A stretch of 64,000 nt of DNA, from the NCBI RefSeq assembly GCF_000429005.1, contig NZ_AUBA01000011.1:80855-144854 (forward strand), in the 5' to 3' direction. Under the pieces are notes generated by a model. The model saw nothing but the letters and a program-made list of their open reading frames with translations. It was not told the origin of the DNA and searched no databases. How positions within the stretch are numbered: position 1 is the first letter of the stretch; every line of letters begins with the position of its first letter. The stretch comes from Novosphingobium acidiphilum DSM 19966 (GTDB lineage: Bacteria; Pseudomonadota; Alphaproteobacteria; Sphingomonadales; Sphingomonadaceae). Position numbers and translations under genes: made by a program. Shown here piece after piece: positions 50,546-59,600 of this stretch.

Positions 50546-52834
50546 ATGCCTGTCCAGACCACTGCACGCCTGCTGCTTGGCACCGCCACGATCGGTATCG
50601 CCATCATGGCGACGCCTGCGTTTGCCGCCGATGCCGCAACCGCTACCAAGACCGATACCGGCCCTGCCGAAATCATCGTGACCGCACAGCGCCGCGCCGA
50701 AAAGGTGACCGAAGTGCCGATCTCGATCACGGTGGCCGACAGCGCGCAGCTGGAACGCGAACAGGTGGACACGGTCGCCGATCTCAACCGCATTGCCCCC
50801 AGTCTGGAAATCAACAACGCGCCGGGCCAGAACACCGGCGGCGGCGGCGCGATCCGCGGTATCGGCACGCAGACCTTTTCGGCCGGCGCGGTGCCCTCGG
50901 TCGGCGTCGTTGTCGACCAGGTCAGCCAGGGCAACGCCAATATCTCGAACCTGTTCGACGTCGCGCGGGTCGAAGTGCTGAAGGGGCCGCAAGGCACGCT
51001 GTTTGGCCTCACCACGTCGGCAGGCGTGATCAACATCACCACCAACAAGCCCGAATTCGGTACGCTGAGCCTGCGCCTGCGCACCGAACTGTCGGGTGCG
51101 GGCGTGGCCGGATCGCAATATGGCGATCAGATCGCGCAAGGTGTGATCAACATTCCGATCGCCGCCAATGCCGCGCTGCGCGTGTCGGGCTTTGCCAATC
51201 TGCGCCAGGGGCCCGATTACGATGTGACCACCCGGCAATACGACGCCAACGACAGCTATGGCTTTCGCGGGCACCTGCTGTGGGAACCGTCGAGCGATCT
51301 GACGATCAACCTGATCGGTGACTATACCAAGACGCGCATCACCAATGGCGGCGATTTCTTCACGTTTATCAAAACGAGCGGCGCCGGACTGCTGCCCCTG
51401 CCGACGCCGTTTCCGATCGGTGACAATGTGACCGCCAATCTGGCCAGCTGCGGCGTGACCCCGGGCGTGGGCAATCGCGACTATTGCCTGGCCAACGGCT
51501 TTGTCGATCATGCCTACAACGGCGGTGCATCGCTGCAGATCGATTACAAGGCACAGGCGTTTACGATCACCTCGATCAGCGCCTATCGCCACAGCGTGGA
51601 ATCGGGCCTGGGTGCCGCGACCAGCGTGTTCCGCGGCGATCCGCTGGAACTGCAGGTCAGCAACGGCGCCATCTATCACCCGATCGACCTGGCCAGCGAA
51701 GAACTGCGCATCAGCTCGTCGGACAAGCAGACGATCGAATACACCGCCGGGCTGTTCGTATCGAGCCAGGTCCAGAACATCGCGCCCGAAACGCTGGGCG
51801 TGGTGATCCATCCGGCACCGCCGGTCTATATCCCTGTCGCCAATGTCGGCACCGGCGGTTACCGCGTGACCGACACCTCCGAGGCGGTGTTTGGCCAGAT
51901 GACCATCCATGCCGCCGACAAATTGCGCCTGATCGCGGGGGGACGATACACCCAGGACAACCTCCACCTGACGACGTATGCCGATGCCATCCCGGGCTCG
52001 ACCGACAGTTATACCGAGCTCAATGTCGGCAAGTTTTCGTGGAAGGTGGGCGCGCAATACGACGTGGCGCCGCGCACCATGGCCTATGCGACCGTGTCGC
52101 GCGGGTTCAAGGGCGGCCAGATCTCGCAACCTTCGGGCGCGGCACCCTATCCGATCCTGCCCGAAATCCCGACCTCGTACGAGGCCGGCCTGAAAACCAC
52201 GCTGTTGCGCAGCTGGGTGCTTGACGCCAACGTGTTCTATCAGAAAGTGCAGAACTTTCAGGCGCAAAGCTGTTCATCGATTACCAGCGGACCGCTCGCC
52301 GGAACGCTGTCGTGCATCCAGACCAACATCGATGGCGTAAAATCGCGCGGTGCCGAGCTGAACCTGTTCGGCAAAGTCACGCGCAACCTGTCGCTCAACA
52401 CCGGGTTCATCTGGGCCAAGGCGACCTATCCCACCGGTTTCCTGGGATCGGACGGATCGAACCTGGGCGGGCAACAGCTGGCCTATGCGCCCGAATACAA
52501 GTTCACCCTGTCGGGCGAATACACCGCGCAACTGGGCCAGAATCTCAACGGCTTTGTCGCGGCCGACACGATCTGGAAATCACGGGTCAGCTACGAAGAA
52601 ACCGCAGTCGAGGGCAGCACGTTCGGTCCGCACTGGACCGTGGGTGGCCGCATCGGGGTGCGCACCGCGGATGACCGGTTCACCGTCGCCGTGTTCGCGC
52701 GCAACCTGGGCAATGTCCACGAGCCGATCCTGGCACAAAGCGGCTTCCCCTATAGCGGGGCGGCCAATATCGGCGCGATGTACGGCCCCAACGGGTTCCG
52801 CCAGGTCGGTCTGTCGCTCGACGGAAAGTTCTGA
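50546..52834 (+). CDS. TonB-dependent receptor
   Basis: A 762-residue outer-membrane receptor with signal peptide (ending ATPAFAADA), a TonB-box-like EIIVTAQRR motif, plug domain (ISITVADSAQLEREQVDTVAD, then GTLFGLTTSAGVINITTNKP) and a barrel finishing VGLSLDGKF with terminal Phe. It is of the large sphingomonad class that imports plant compounds and sugars. ATG 50546 has an AAAGGGAG ribosome site. Set among glycoside- and aromatic-degrading genes, it probably brings the glycosylated phenolic into the periplasm, where the rhamnosidase, esterases and glucosidase work. Confidence 0.9.
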   Translation: MPVQTTARLLLGTATIGIAIMATPAFAADAATATKTDTGPAEIIVTAQRRAEKVTEVPISITVADSAQLEREQVDTVADLNRIAPSLEINNAPGQNTGGGGAIRGIGTQTFSAGAVPSVGVVVDQVSQGNANISNLFDVARVEVLKGPQGTLFGLTTSAGVINITTNKPEFGTLSLRLRTELSGAGVAGSQYGDQIAQGVINIPIAANAALRVSGFANLRQGPDYDVTTRQYDANDSYGFRGHLLWEPSSDLTINLIGDYTKTRITNGGDFFTFIKTSGAGLLPLPTPFPIGDNVTANLASCGVTPGVGNRDYCLANGFVDHAYNGGASLQIDYKAQAFTITSISAYRHSVESGLGAATSVFRGDPLELQVSNGAIYHPIDLASEELRISSSDKQTIEYTAGLFVSSQVQNIAPETLGVVIHPAPPVYIPVANVGTGGYRVTDTSEAVFGQMTIHAADKLRLIAGGRYTQDNLHLTTYADAIPGSTDSYTELNVGKFSWKVGAQYDVAPRTMAYATVSRGFKGGQISQPSGAAPYPILPEIPTSYEAGLKTTLLRSWVLDANVFYQKVQNFQAQSCSSITSGPLAGTLSCIQTNIDGVKSRGAELNLFGKVTRNLSLNTGFIWAKATYPTGFLGSDGSNLGGQQLAYAPEYKFTLSGEYTAQLGQNLNGFVAADTIWKSRVSYEETAVEGSTFGPHWTVGGRIGVRTADDRFTVAVFARNLGNVHEPILAQSGFPYSGAANIGAMYGPNGFRQVGLSLDGKF

Positions 52835-52840
52835 TCGCGC

Positions 52841-52862
52841 GCGCCGGGGGCAACCCCGGCGC
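52841..52862 (+). repeat. Very stable hairpin after the TonB receptor gene
   Basis: GCGCCGGGG (52841-52849) and CCCCGGCGC (52854-52862) form a perfect 9-bp stem closed by the tetraloop GCAA, six bases after the receptor stop. There is no T-run, so it more likely stabilises the 3' end of the receptor message or sets processing inside the operon than terminates. Confidence 0.6.
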
Positions 52863-52898
52863 AGACTTGCGCGGGCTGTTGCAATCAGGACCATTGCC

Positions 52899-53981
52899 AT
52901 GAACATATTGACACGTCGTGATCTTGGGCGGCTTTTCGCGGGCACGGTTGCAGCTCTGCCGTTCATCCTGCAGCATAACCCGGCCTTGGCCGATCAGCCG
53001 ACGGTTGACGAAGCGCTGATCGCGCTGGTCGATCCGGAACTGCGCGCCATCGCCAGGCAGATGTTGGCGAACTCCACCAAGACGGGACCATTGACCGGGG
53101 CGTCGTTGGCGACACTGCGCAGCGGGGTCGAACAGTGGATCAAACCGCCGCTGCCCGGTGTGACGGTGGAACAAAGGGCTGTTGCGGTTCGCGGCGGCCC
53201 CGATGTGCCGGTTCATGTTATCAATGCTCGCCCCGGTTCCGGCCGTCCGGCGATCCTCCACACCCATGGCGGCGGCTATGTGCTGGGCACGCCGCGTATC
53301 GACATTCCCAAGCTGCAAGCCTTGGCGCAGACGCTCGACTGCGTGATTGTGACGGTGGATTACCGGCTTGCCCCGGAAACGCGCTGGCCAGGTTCGATCG
53401 AAGACACCTATGGCGCGCTCAAATGGCTGCACGATCACGCGCAGGATCTCGGCGTCGATCCGCATCGTATTGCCGTCATGGGTGAAAGCGCCGGCGGCGG
53501 GCATGCCGCGATCCTGGCGATTGTCGCGCGCGACCGCGGCGAAGTGCCGGTGATGTTTCAGTGCCTGATCTATCCCATGCTTGATGACCGCACCGGATCG
53601 ACCCGCGCTGTGGCCTCGCCCGCCGGGCAAATCGGGTGGACCGCGCCTGACAACCGGTTTGGCTGGCGCAGCTTTCTGGGGCAGGAGCCTGGCACGCCGG
53701 ATGCACCCGTGCTGCCGGTGCCCGCCCGCGTTGCGACGGTAAAGGGTTTGCCGCCGGCCTATATTGCGGTGGGCGCGCTCGATCTGTTCCTCGATGAAGA
53801 CATTGCCTATGCGCAGCGACTTGCTGATGCCGGGATCGCGACCGAATTGCAGGTGATCCCGGGCGCATTCCATGGTTTTGACGAAATCGGCGCGGGGACG
53901 GCGATTTCCGCGCGATTCCAGGCGGCAAAGATTGAGGCGCTGCGGCGCGCCTTTGCCTCGGCGGCAGGGCCAAGGGTGTGA
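52899..53981 (+). CDS. Tat-exported HSL-family esterase
   Basis: A 360-residue hormone-sensitive-lipase type hydrolase. The N terminus TRRDLGRLFAGTVAALPF has a twin-arginine export motif. The oxyanion motif THGGGYVLGT, the nucleophile Ser197 in GESAGG, an Asp in VGALDLFLDE and a His in GAFHGFDE make the family triad. An AGGA site precedes ATG 52899. It likely removes acyl groups from imported plant glycosides in the periplasm. The next gene overlaps it by 4 bp. Confidence 0.88.
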   Translation: MNILTRRDLGRLFAGTVAALPFILQHNPALADQPTVDEALIALVDPELRAIARQMLANSTKTGPLTGASLATLRSGVEQWIKPPLPGVTVEQRAVAVRGGPDVPVHVINARPGSGRPAILHTHGGGYVLGTPRIDIPKLQALAQTLDCVIVTVDYRLAPETRWPGSIEDTYGALKWLHDHAQDLGVDPHRIAVMGESAGGGHAAILAIVARDRGEVPVMFQCLIYPMLDDRTGSTRAVASPAGQIGWTAPDNRFGWRSFLGQEPGTPDAPVLPVPARVATVKGLPPAYIAVGALDLFLDEDIAYAQRLADAGIATELQVIPGAFHGFDEIGAGTAISARFQAAKIEALRRAFASAAGPRV

Positions 53982-54835
53982 CGGGGCGTGACACGGCCCG
54001 GGCAATTGCCGCGATGGGCCAGGGCCTGGGCCCCGAAGTGCTGGCAAACTGCCGCGCGCTGTACGATGCCGAACAGCGCGCGCTGGCGCAGCAAGTACCT
54101 GCTCTGGCGCGCGACCTGGCCTATGGCCGCGATCCCCGGCACCGTCTCGATCTTTATGGCACGCCGGGGCCTGCGCCAAAACCGGTGCTGGTGTTTGTCC
54201 ACGGTGGCGGATTTGTGCAGGGCGACAAGGGTGGCGACGAAAACTGGGCCAATGCCGCCGTCGGTCGCATGGCGGCACGCCGTGGCTGGATTGGCGCGGT
54301 GATCAATTATCGCCTCGCGCCCGACCATATGTGGCCTGCGGGCAGCGAAGATGTGGGCGCAGCGATCCGCCATATCGGCAACGTGGTGGGGTCCTATGGC
54401 GGCGATCCGGCGCGGATCGTGGCGATCGGCACATCGGCGGGTGCGGTGCATGTGGCCAGCTATCTGCGGGCAACACCAGACCATGCGCGCGAAATCGCGG
54501 GCGCGGTGCTGTTGTCGGGGCTTTACGGCTACACCCCGATCGATGCGCGCGACGAACGCTATTACGGCGCTGCCTCGACCTACCCCGACAAGGCTCCGCT
54601 CGAAGCGGTCGCCACCACCCGTCTGCCGCTGCTGGTGGCTTGCGCGCAATACGATCCCGACCGGTTTCAGGCCGAATTCATCGCGCTGATGAACGACCGC
54701 CGCGCGCGCCACGGCACCATGCCACGCGCGCTGATCATGCCAGACCACAACCATTACACCATGGCGATGCACCTTGGCAGCCGCGACACCCGGCTGGAAC
54801 ACGAGATTGCCGCCTTTATCGAGGACCTGCCATGA
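53978..54835 (+). CDS. Alpha/beta-hydrolase esterase
   Basis: A 285-residue esterase without a clear signal peptide, starting with GTG that overlaps the previous stop. Oxyanion motif FVHGGGFVQGD, nucleophile elbow IGTSAGAVH, an Asp in CAQYDPDRF and a His in PDHNHYTM. It resembles BD-FAE/arylformamidase-like enzymes. It is coupled on both sides to the other hydrolase and the beta-glucosidase, so the three may act on the same substrate. Confidence 0.84.
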   Translation: MTGRDTARAIAAMGQGLGPEVLANCRALYDAEQRALAQQVPALARDLAYGRDPRHRLDLYGTPGPAPKPVLVFVHGGGFVQGDKGGDENWANAAVGRMAARRGWIGAVINYRLAPDHMWPAGSEDVGAAIRHIGNVVGSYGGDPARIVAIGTSAGAVHVASYLRATPDHAREIAGAVLLSGLYGYTPIDARDERYYGAASTYPDKAPLEAVATTRLPLLVACAQYDPDRFQAEFIALMNDRRARHGTMPRALIMPDHNHYTMAMHLGSRDTRLEHEIAAFIEDLP

Positions 54836-56148
54836 TCGATCGCCGCATGATGCTTGCCGCCACCGCCGCGCTGGCCGCCAGCCCCGCCCTGGCCAAAATC
54901 AAAGCCAAACCGTTCGACCCGGCCTTTCCCCGGGGGTTCATCTGGGGGGCTGCAACCTCGGGCCACCAGATCGAGGGCAACAACACCAACGCCGACAGCT
55001 GGGTGCTGGAAAACATCACGCCCACGATCTACGCCCAATCCTCGGGCGACGCCTGCAACAGCTTTGAATTGTGGCGCGCCGATCTCGATCTGGTCAAGGC
55101 GATCGGGCTCAACACCTATCGCTTCAGCCTGGAATGGCCCCGCATCGAGCCCGCGCAGGGCCAGTTCAGCCACGCCATGATCGACCATTACAAGGCAATC
55201 ATCGATGGCTGCCACGAACGCGGCCTGACCCCGGTGGTGACGTTCAACCATTACACCACCCCGATCTGGTTTGCAGCCCAGGGTGGCTGGACCAACCCGC
55301 AGGCGCCCGCGCTGTTTGCCCGGTTCTGCGAAAAGGCGGCGCACGCGCTGGCGGGCGGGATCAGCCATGCGCTGACGCTGAACGAACCCAATATCATGAA
55401 CGTGCTCAAAGTCGTGCTGCCGCCACAGGCCATTGCCGGCCAGCGTGCGATGCTCGAAGCCGCCGCCCGCGCGCACGGCGCCAGCAAATTCGCCGCCGGC
55501 AACGCGATCGACATCGACGACATCCCGACCACGACGCGCAATCTGATCGCGGGGCACAAGGCCGCGCGCGCCGCGATCAAGGGCGTGCGCCCCGATCTGC
55601 CGGTGGGCGTCAGCCTGTCGATGTTCGACGATCAGGCGGTGGGCGCGCATTCGATCCGCGATCTCATGCGCGCCGAACTGTACGGCCCCTGGCTTGATGC
55701 GGTCAAAGGCGACGATTTCCTGGGCGTGCAGAACTACGAACGCATGGTGTGGGACGATCACGGCCGCGTGCCGGTGCCCGCCGATGCGGTCCGTGGCGTG
55801 CGCGGTGCAGAAATCTATCCGGCGTCGCTGGGCAATAGCGTGCGCTATGCCCATGCGGCCACCGGTTGCCCGATCATGGTCACCGAACACGGCTGTTCGG
55901 TCGATGATGACACGATCCGCGCACGCGCCATTCCTGCCGCGCTGCATGGGCTGAAATCGGCGATGGACGACGGGGTGCCGGTGCTGGGCTATATCCACTG
56001 GTCGCTGATCGACAATTTCGAATGGATCTTTGGCTATCAGGTGCACATGGGCCTGGCCAGTTTCGATCCGGTGACCTTTGCGCGCATGCCAAAGCCCAGT
56101 GCCGCGGTTTATGGCGCCATCGCCCGGTCCAACCGTCTGCCCGACTGA
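54832..56148 (+). CDS. GH1 beta-glucosidase with export signal
   Basis: A 438-residue family-1 glycoside hydrolase. The acid/base Glu185 lies in TLNEPN, and the nucleophile Glu352 is in VTEHG (His in place of the usual Asn). FIWGAATSGHQIEG and FRFSLEWPRIEP-type entry motifs are present. The first 22 residues, IDRRMMLAATAALAASPALA, form a signal peptide, possibly twin-arginine, which is unusual because most bacterial GH1 enzymes are cytosolic. The ATG overlaps the esterase stop. It would split glucose from the aglycone once rhamnose has been removed. Last gene of the operon. Confidence 0.92.
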   Translation: MIDRRMMLAATAALAASPALAKIKAKPFDPAFPRGFIWGAATSGHQIEGNNTNADSWVLENITPTIYAQSSGDACNSFELWRADLDLVKAIGLNTYRFSLEWPRIEPAQGQFSHAMIDHYKAIIDGCHERGLTPVVTFNHYTTPIWFAAQGGWTNPQAPALFARFCEKAAHALAGGISHALTLNEPNIMNVLKVVLPPQAIAGQRAMLEAAARAHGASKFAAGNAIDIDDIPTTTRNLIAGHKAARAAIKGVRPDLPVGVSLSMFDDQAVGAHSIRDLMRAELYGPWLDAVKGDDFLGVQNYERMVWDDHGRVPVPADAVRGVRGAEIYPASLGNSVRYAHAATGCPIMVTEHGCSVDDDTIRARAIPAALHGLKSAMDDGVPVLGYIHWSLIDNFEWIFGYQVHMGLASFDPVTFARMPKPSAAVYGAIARSNRLPD

Positions 56149-56202
56149 TCCTGCATCTATTGGCAGGTGGCGCCAAACGGCCGCATGCGCCATGCGCAGG
56201 GC

Positions 56203-56568
56203 ATGACACCAGCCCCGGCACAGGTGACCGTATGGTTCGACGGCGGATGCCCGCTGTGTCGGCGTGAAATCGCGCTGATGCGGCGGCTCGACCGCCGCGG
56301 GCGGATCGCGTTTGTCGATGTGGCCGACCCCGACCGATCCTGCCCGATCGACCGCGCCGCCTTGCTGGCGCGGTTTCATGCGCGCGAAGGCGATGTCATG
56401 CTGTCGGGTGCTGCGGCGTTTGCCGCGATGTGGCGGGCGATCCCCCTGCTGCGCCCGCTGGGCCTGGTGGCGCGCTGGCCCGCCGCGGCCTGGCTGCTGG
56501 AATGCGCCTATCGCGTGTTTTTGCGCGGACGGCCCACCCTGCAGCGCTGGCTGCGCGCCCAACGCTGA
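56203..56568 (+). CDS. DCC-family thiol-disulfide oxidoreductase-like protein
   Basis: A protein of about 121 residues named for its DGGCPLC motif near the N terminus (Asp, then Cys-Pro-Leu-Cys), typical of the DCC1 family. VDVADPD and a later hydrophobic LLRPLGLVARWP stretch follow. The family's role is uncertain. ATG 56203 is chosen; earlier in-frame starts have no ribosome site. It lies 54 bp after the GH1 gene and converges with the autotransporter gene. Confidence 0.82.
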   Translation: MTPAPAQVTVWFDGGCPLCRREIALMRRLDRRGRIAFVDVADPDRSCPIDRAALLARFHAREGDVMLSGAAAFAAMWRAIPLLRPLGLVARWPAAAWLLECAYRVFLRGRPTLQRWLRAQR

Positions 56569-56574
56569 AACGAC

Positions 56575-56610
56575 GAAGGCCTGGCGCACCCGAAAGTGTG
56601 CCAGGCCTTC
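56575..56610. terminator. Hairpin between convergent DCC-family and autotransporter genes
   Basis: GAAGGCCTGGCGCAC and GTGTGCCAGGCCTTC pair almost perfectly around CCGAAA, between two convergent stop codons. No clear T-run is present on either side, so it is a probable but not canonical bidirectional terminator. Confidence 0.55.
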
Positions 56611-56632
56611 ATGCCGTGCGGTCTGTCCGGAC

Positions 56633-59600
56633 TTAGAAGACCAGGCGCAGGCCGCCGTTGAAGGTGTAGGTTGCGTCGGTACCGGCGCGTGCTTCGGCGT
56701 TGAACTGAACCGACTTGCTCAGATCGAACTTGAAGCCCGCACCAGCGCTTGCGCGGCTGCGGCCAAGGCCGGGGTTGTTGACCGAGAAGCTGGTCGATTC
56801 AACCGCGACATTGCCGCTGATCGGCGTCATCACCTGGCCCATTTCATGGTCATAGACCACTTTGACAAAGCCAAGCAGGTTTGGCGCCAGCTGCGTGCCG
56901 ACCTTTGCCTTCAGACGTGCAACCCAGGCGGTGTGATCGGTCTGATCGATGCTCATCATGTCCAGAACGCCGGCAGAGTTGGCCACTGCCGCCATTTCAG
57001 TGAACCCGCGCAGGGTTTCGCTCATGCCGATCGCTTCTGCCGAAACATCGACCTGGGTGGTGCCACCCTGATGGTACGCCATGCCGAAGTCATACGCGAA
57101 GGTATGGCTCTGCACGCCGGCAAAGTCGGCATTGCCGGTGTTGGTCATGCGCGAACCCTTGGTCTGGTATGCACCGTAGGTGAACTGACCGAACACGCGC
57201 ATCTTCTGGGCCATCGCAAACGGCACCGACACACCGGCGATCACCTGGTTGCCGTTGATCGTGCCGTTGATGTTGTTGCCGTAGAAGCTGCCCATGGTGT
57301 GGCCAAAGGCCAGGCTGACTTCGGCGCCGCCGAACTGATGCGCAAAGCCTGCGTTCAGCGCGGTATCGCGGAAGATGTTCTGGGCATAACCCGACACGTT
57401 CGCGCCATCGACGCCGCTGCGCGACATATCGCCGATGGCATAGGTCTTGCCTGCGGTCAGCGTGTCATAGCTCGACAGGTCGAGCAGGTTGTCGATCACC
57501 GACAGCTTCATCTGATCGACGATGCCCGAGTACGCTTCCGGCGACCACCGTGCAAACGCGGCATCGGTGGCACCGTTCTGACCCGAAGCCAGCGCGCCGG
57601 TGACATAACCCATCAGGTTGCCGCCGTAATACTGGTTCACACCGCCCGCAGTGTTGACCAGCATGGCGTTCATGATGGCCGCTTCGTTGGGCGAATTGGT
57701 CACCGCCGCAGTGAACGTTGCCGGGGTATACGAACCCAGCCCGATCACCGAACCGGTCGGGATGTTGAAGATCACGCTGTTGGCAAAGCTGGTGGTCGAC
57801 GCCGAACCGAACATGCCCGACACGGCGCCCGGATTGAACTGGAACAGCTTGATCTGCTGACCCAGTGCCAGTTCAAAGTGGTTGGCCGGCAGCGTCTTCA
57901 GGATCGACAGCGCCGAACCCGATTGCAGAGTCAGCTGGCCGGTGATCACGACTTCGTCGTTCCCGCCCAGGTTGCCCGCTCCGGCCGTGCCGTCGATCTG
58001 CATCGCAGCGGTCGAACCATTCGCCATCGTCAGGTTGGACACGGTCATCAGGCCCGGCGAGTTGCCCGGAGCCAGCGTACCGGCCGAGGTTCCGCCGACC
58101 AGCACCGAGCCGGCAACCGTACCGTTGCCCGACAGGCTGGCGCCGCCATTGACCACGACCTGCGCCGAGGTCAGCGTGCCAAGCTGATAGCCGGCCTGGT
58201 TGTAATCCAGCCCGTTGCCCAGATGCAGCACACCGCCGTTGGTAACATTGGTGGTCTGCGCACTGAGCACACCCGACAGGTTCATGGTGCCGCCGTTCAC
58301 GTTCAGACCGGCCGCAGCGACTTCAGCGTTCTGGGTGACAGTGATTTCCGCGCCGGGCTGCACGGTGAACAATGCCGTCGGGGCATTGATCTCATGCTGC
58401 AGCGTGAACGCCCCGCTGGCGACCTGCACCGCGCCCGAACCGGTCACCGTGCCGTTGAAGGTGCCGCCGTTGGCAAGGTAGAGGTTGTTGGTGCCCAGTG
58501 CGAGCGTGCCGGTACCCGTCAGATTGTGGATCGTCTGGTTGCCGGAAACCAAGCCAAGCGTGGCCCCGCCATCGACCGCCACGGCGAGTGCCTGGTTCAG
58601 GATGCCTGCCCCGTTCACAGCCAGCGTGCCCTGCGCGATTTCAAGCGCGGCCGGGCTGAAGGTGTTGGCCACCCCTGCCAGAGTCAGCGTGGCTGCACCG
58701 TCCTTCAGGACCGAACCGCTGCCGGTAATGGTGCCCGAATAAGTGCCGTTGGCCGTCTGGTTGATTGTCAGCAACGCGGTGTTGTTCAGCGTGATCGTGC
58801 CGCTGGCGCCCGACAGGCTGCCGATCGACAGCGCCGAAGCGGTGGTGATCATGCCGGTGTTGGCCAGGCTGCCGGTGAACGTGGTCACCGAATTGGCGCC
58901 GATGCCGATCGTGCCCGAGTTGGTGACATTGCCCCCAACCCGCAGCGCGCCGGCATTGTTCGACACGGTGCCGCTGTTGACCAGGTTGCCACCGATCAGC
59001 GTGATGCTGTCAGCGGCCAGATTGATCGTGCCGCCGGTGTTGGTAACCGAACCATTGACCACCAGGCTGGGCATCGGACTGGCCGCATTCGGATCGACAT
59101 AATTGACGTTCAGCGTGCCGGTGTTGGTGACATTGCCACCCACGCCGAACATGGCGTTGGCCGTTACCGTCCCTGCGTTGGTCAGCGAACCGATCCCGGT
59201 TGCCGTTCCGACGATCAGCGTCGACGCGCCGTCGGCAACCGTGACGCCCAGCGAATTGGCAAAAGTGCCGCCGCCGGTGGTGTCGATGGTCGATCCGCCT
59301 TCGATCGTCAGACCGCCGGTGAAGTTGCTGGCACCCGTCATGTTCATCGTGCCGCCGCCGGTGAACACCAGCGAACCGGCGCCGGTAAAGACGCCCGAAT
59401 TGACGCTGCTGCCCGACTGGTTGATGATCAGGGTGTTGGCCAGCAGGCCGGTCAGACCGCCCAGCTGGTAGGTGCCCTGCGGATCCCAGAACCCGGTGGT
59501 GTAGATCGTGCGCGTGGCGCGGCCGGTTTCGGCGCTGCCGGCCTGGTTAAGCTGACCCACGACATACAGCATGCCATAGTTGGTGACCGTGCCGTTGGCG

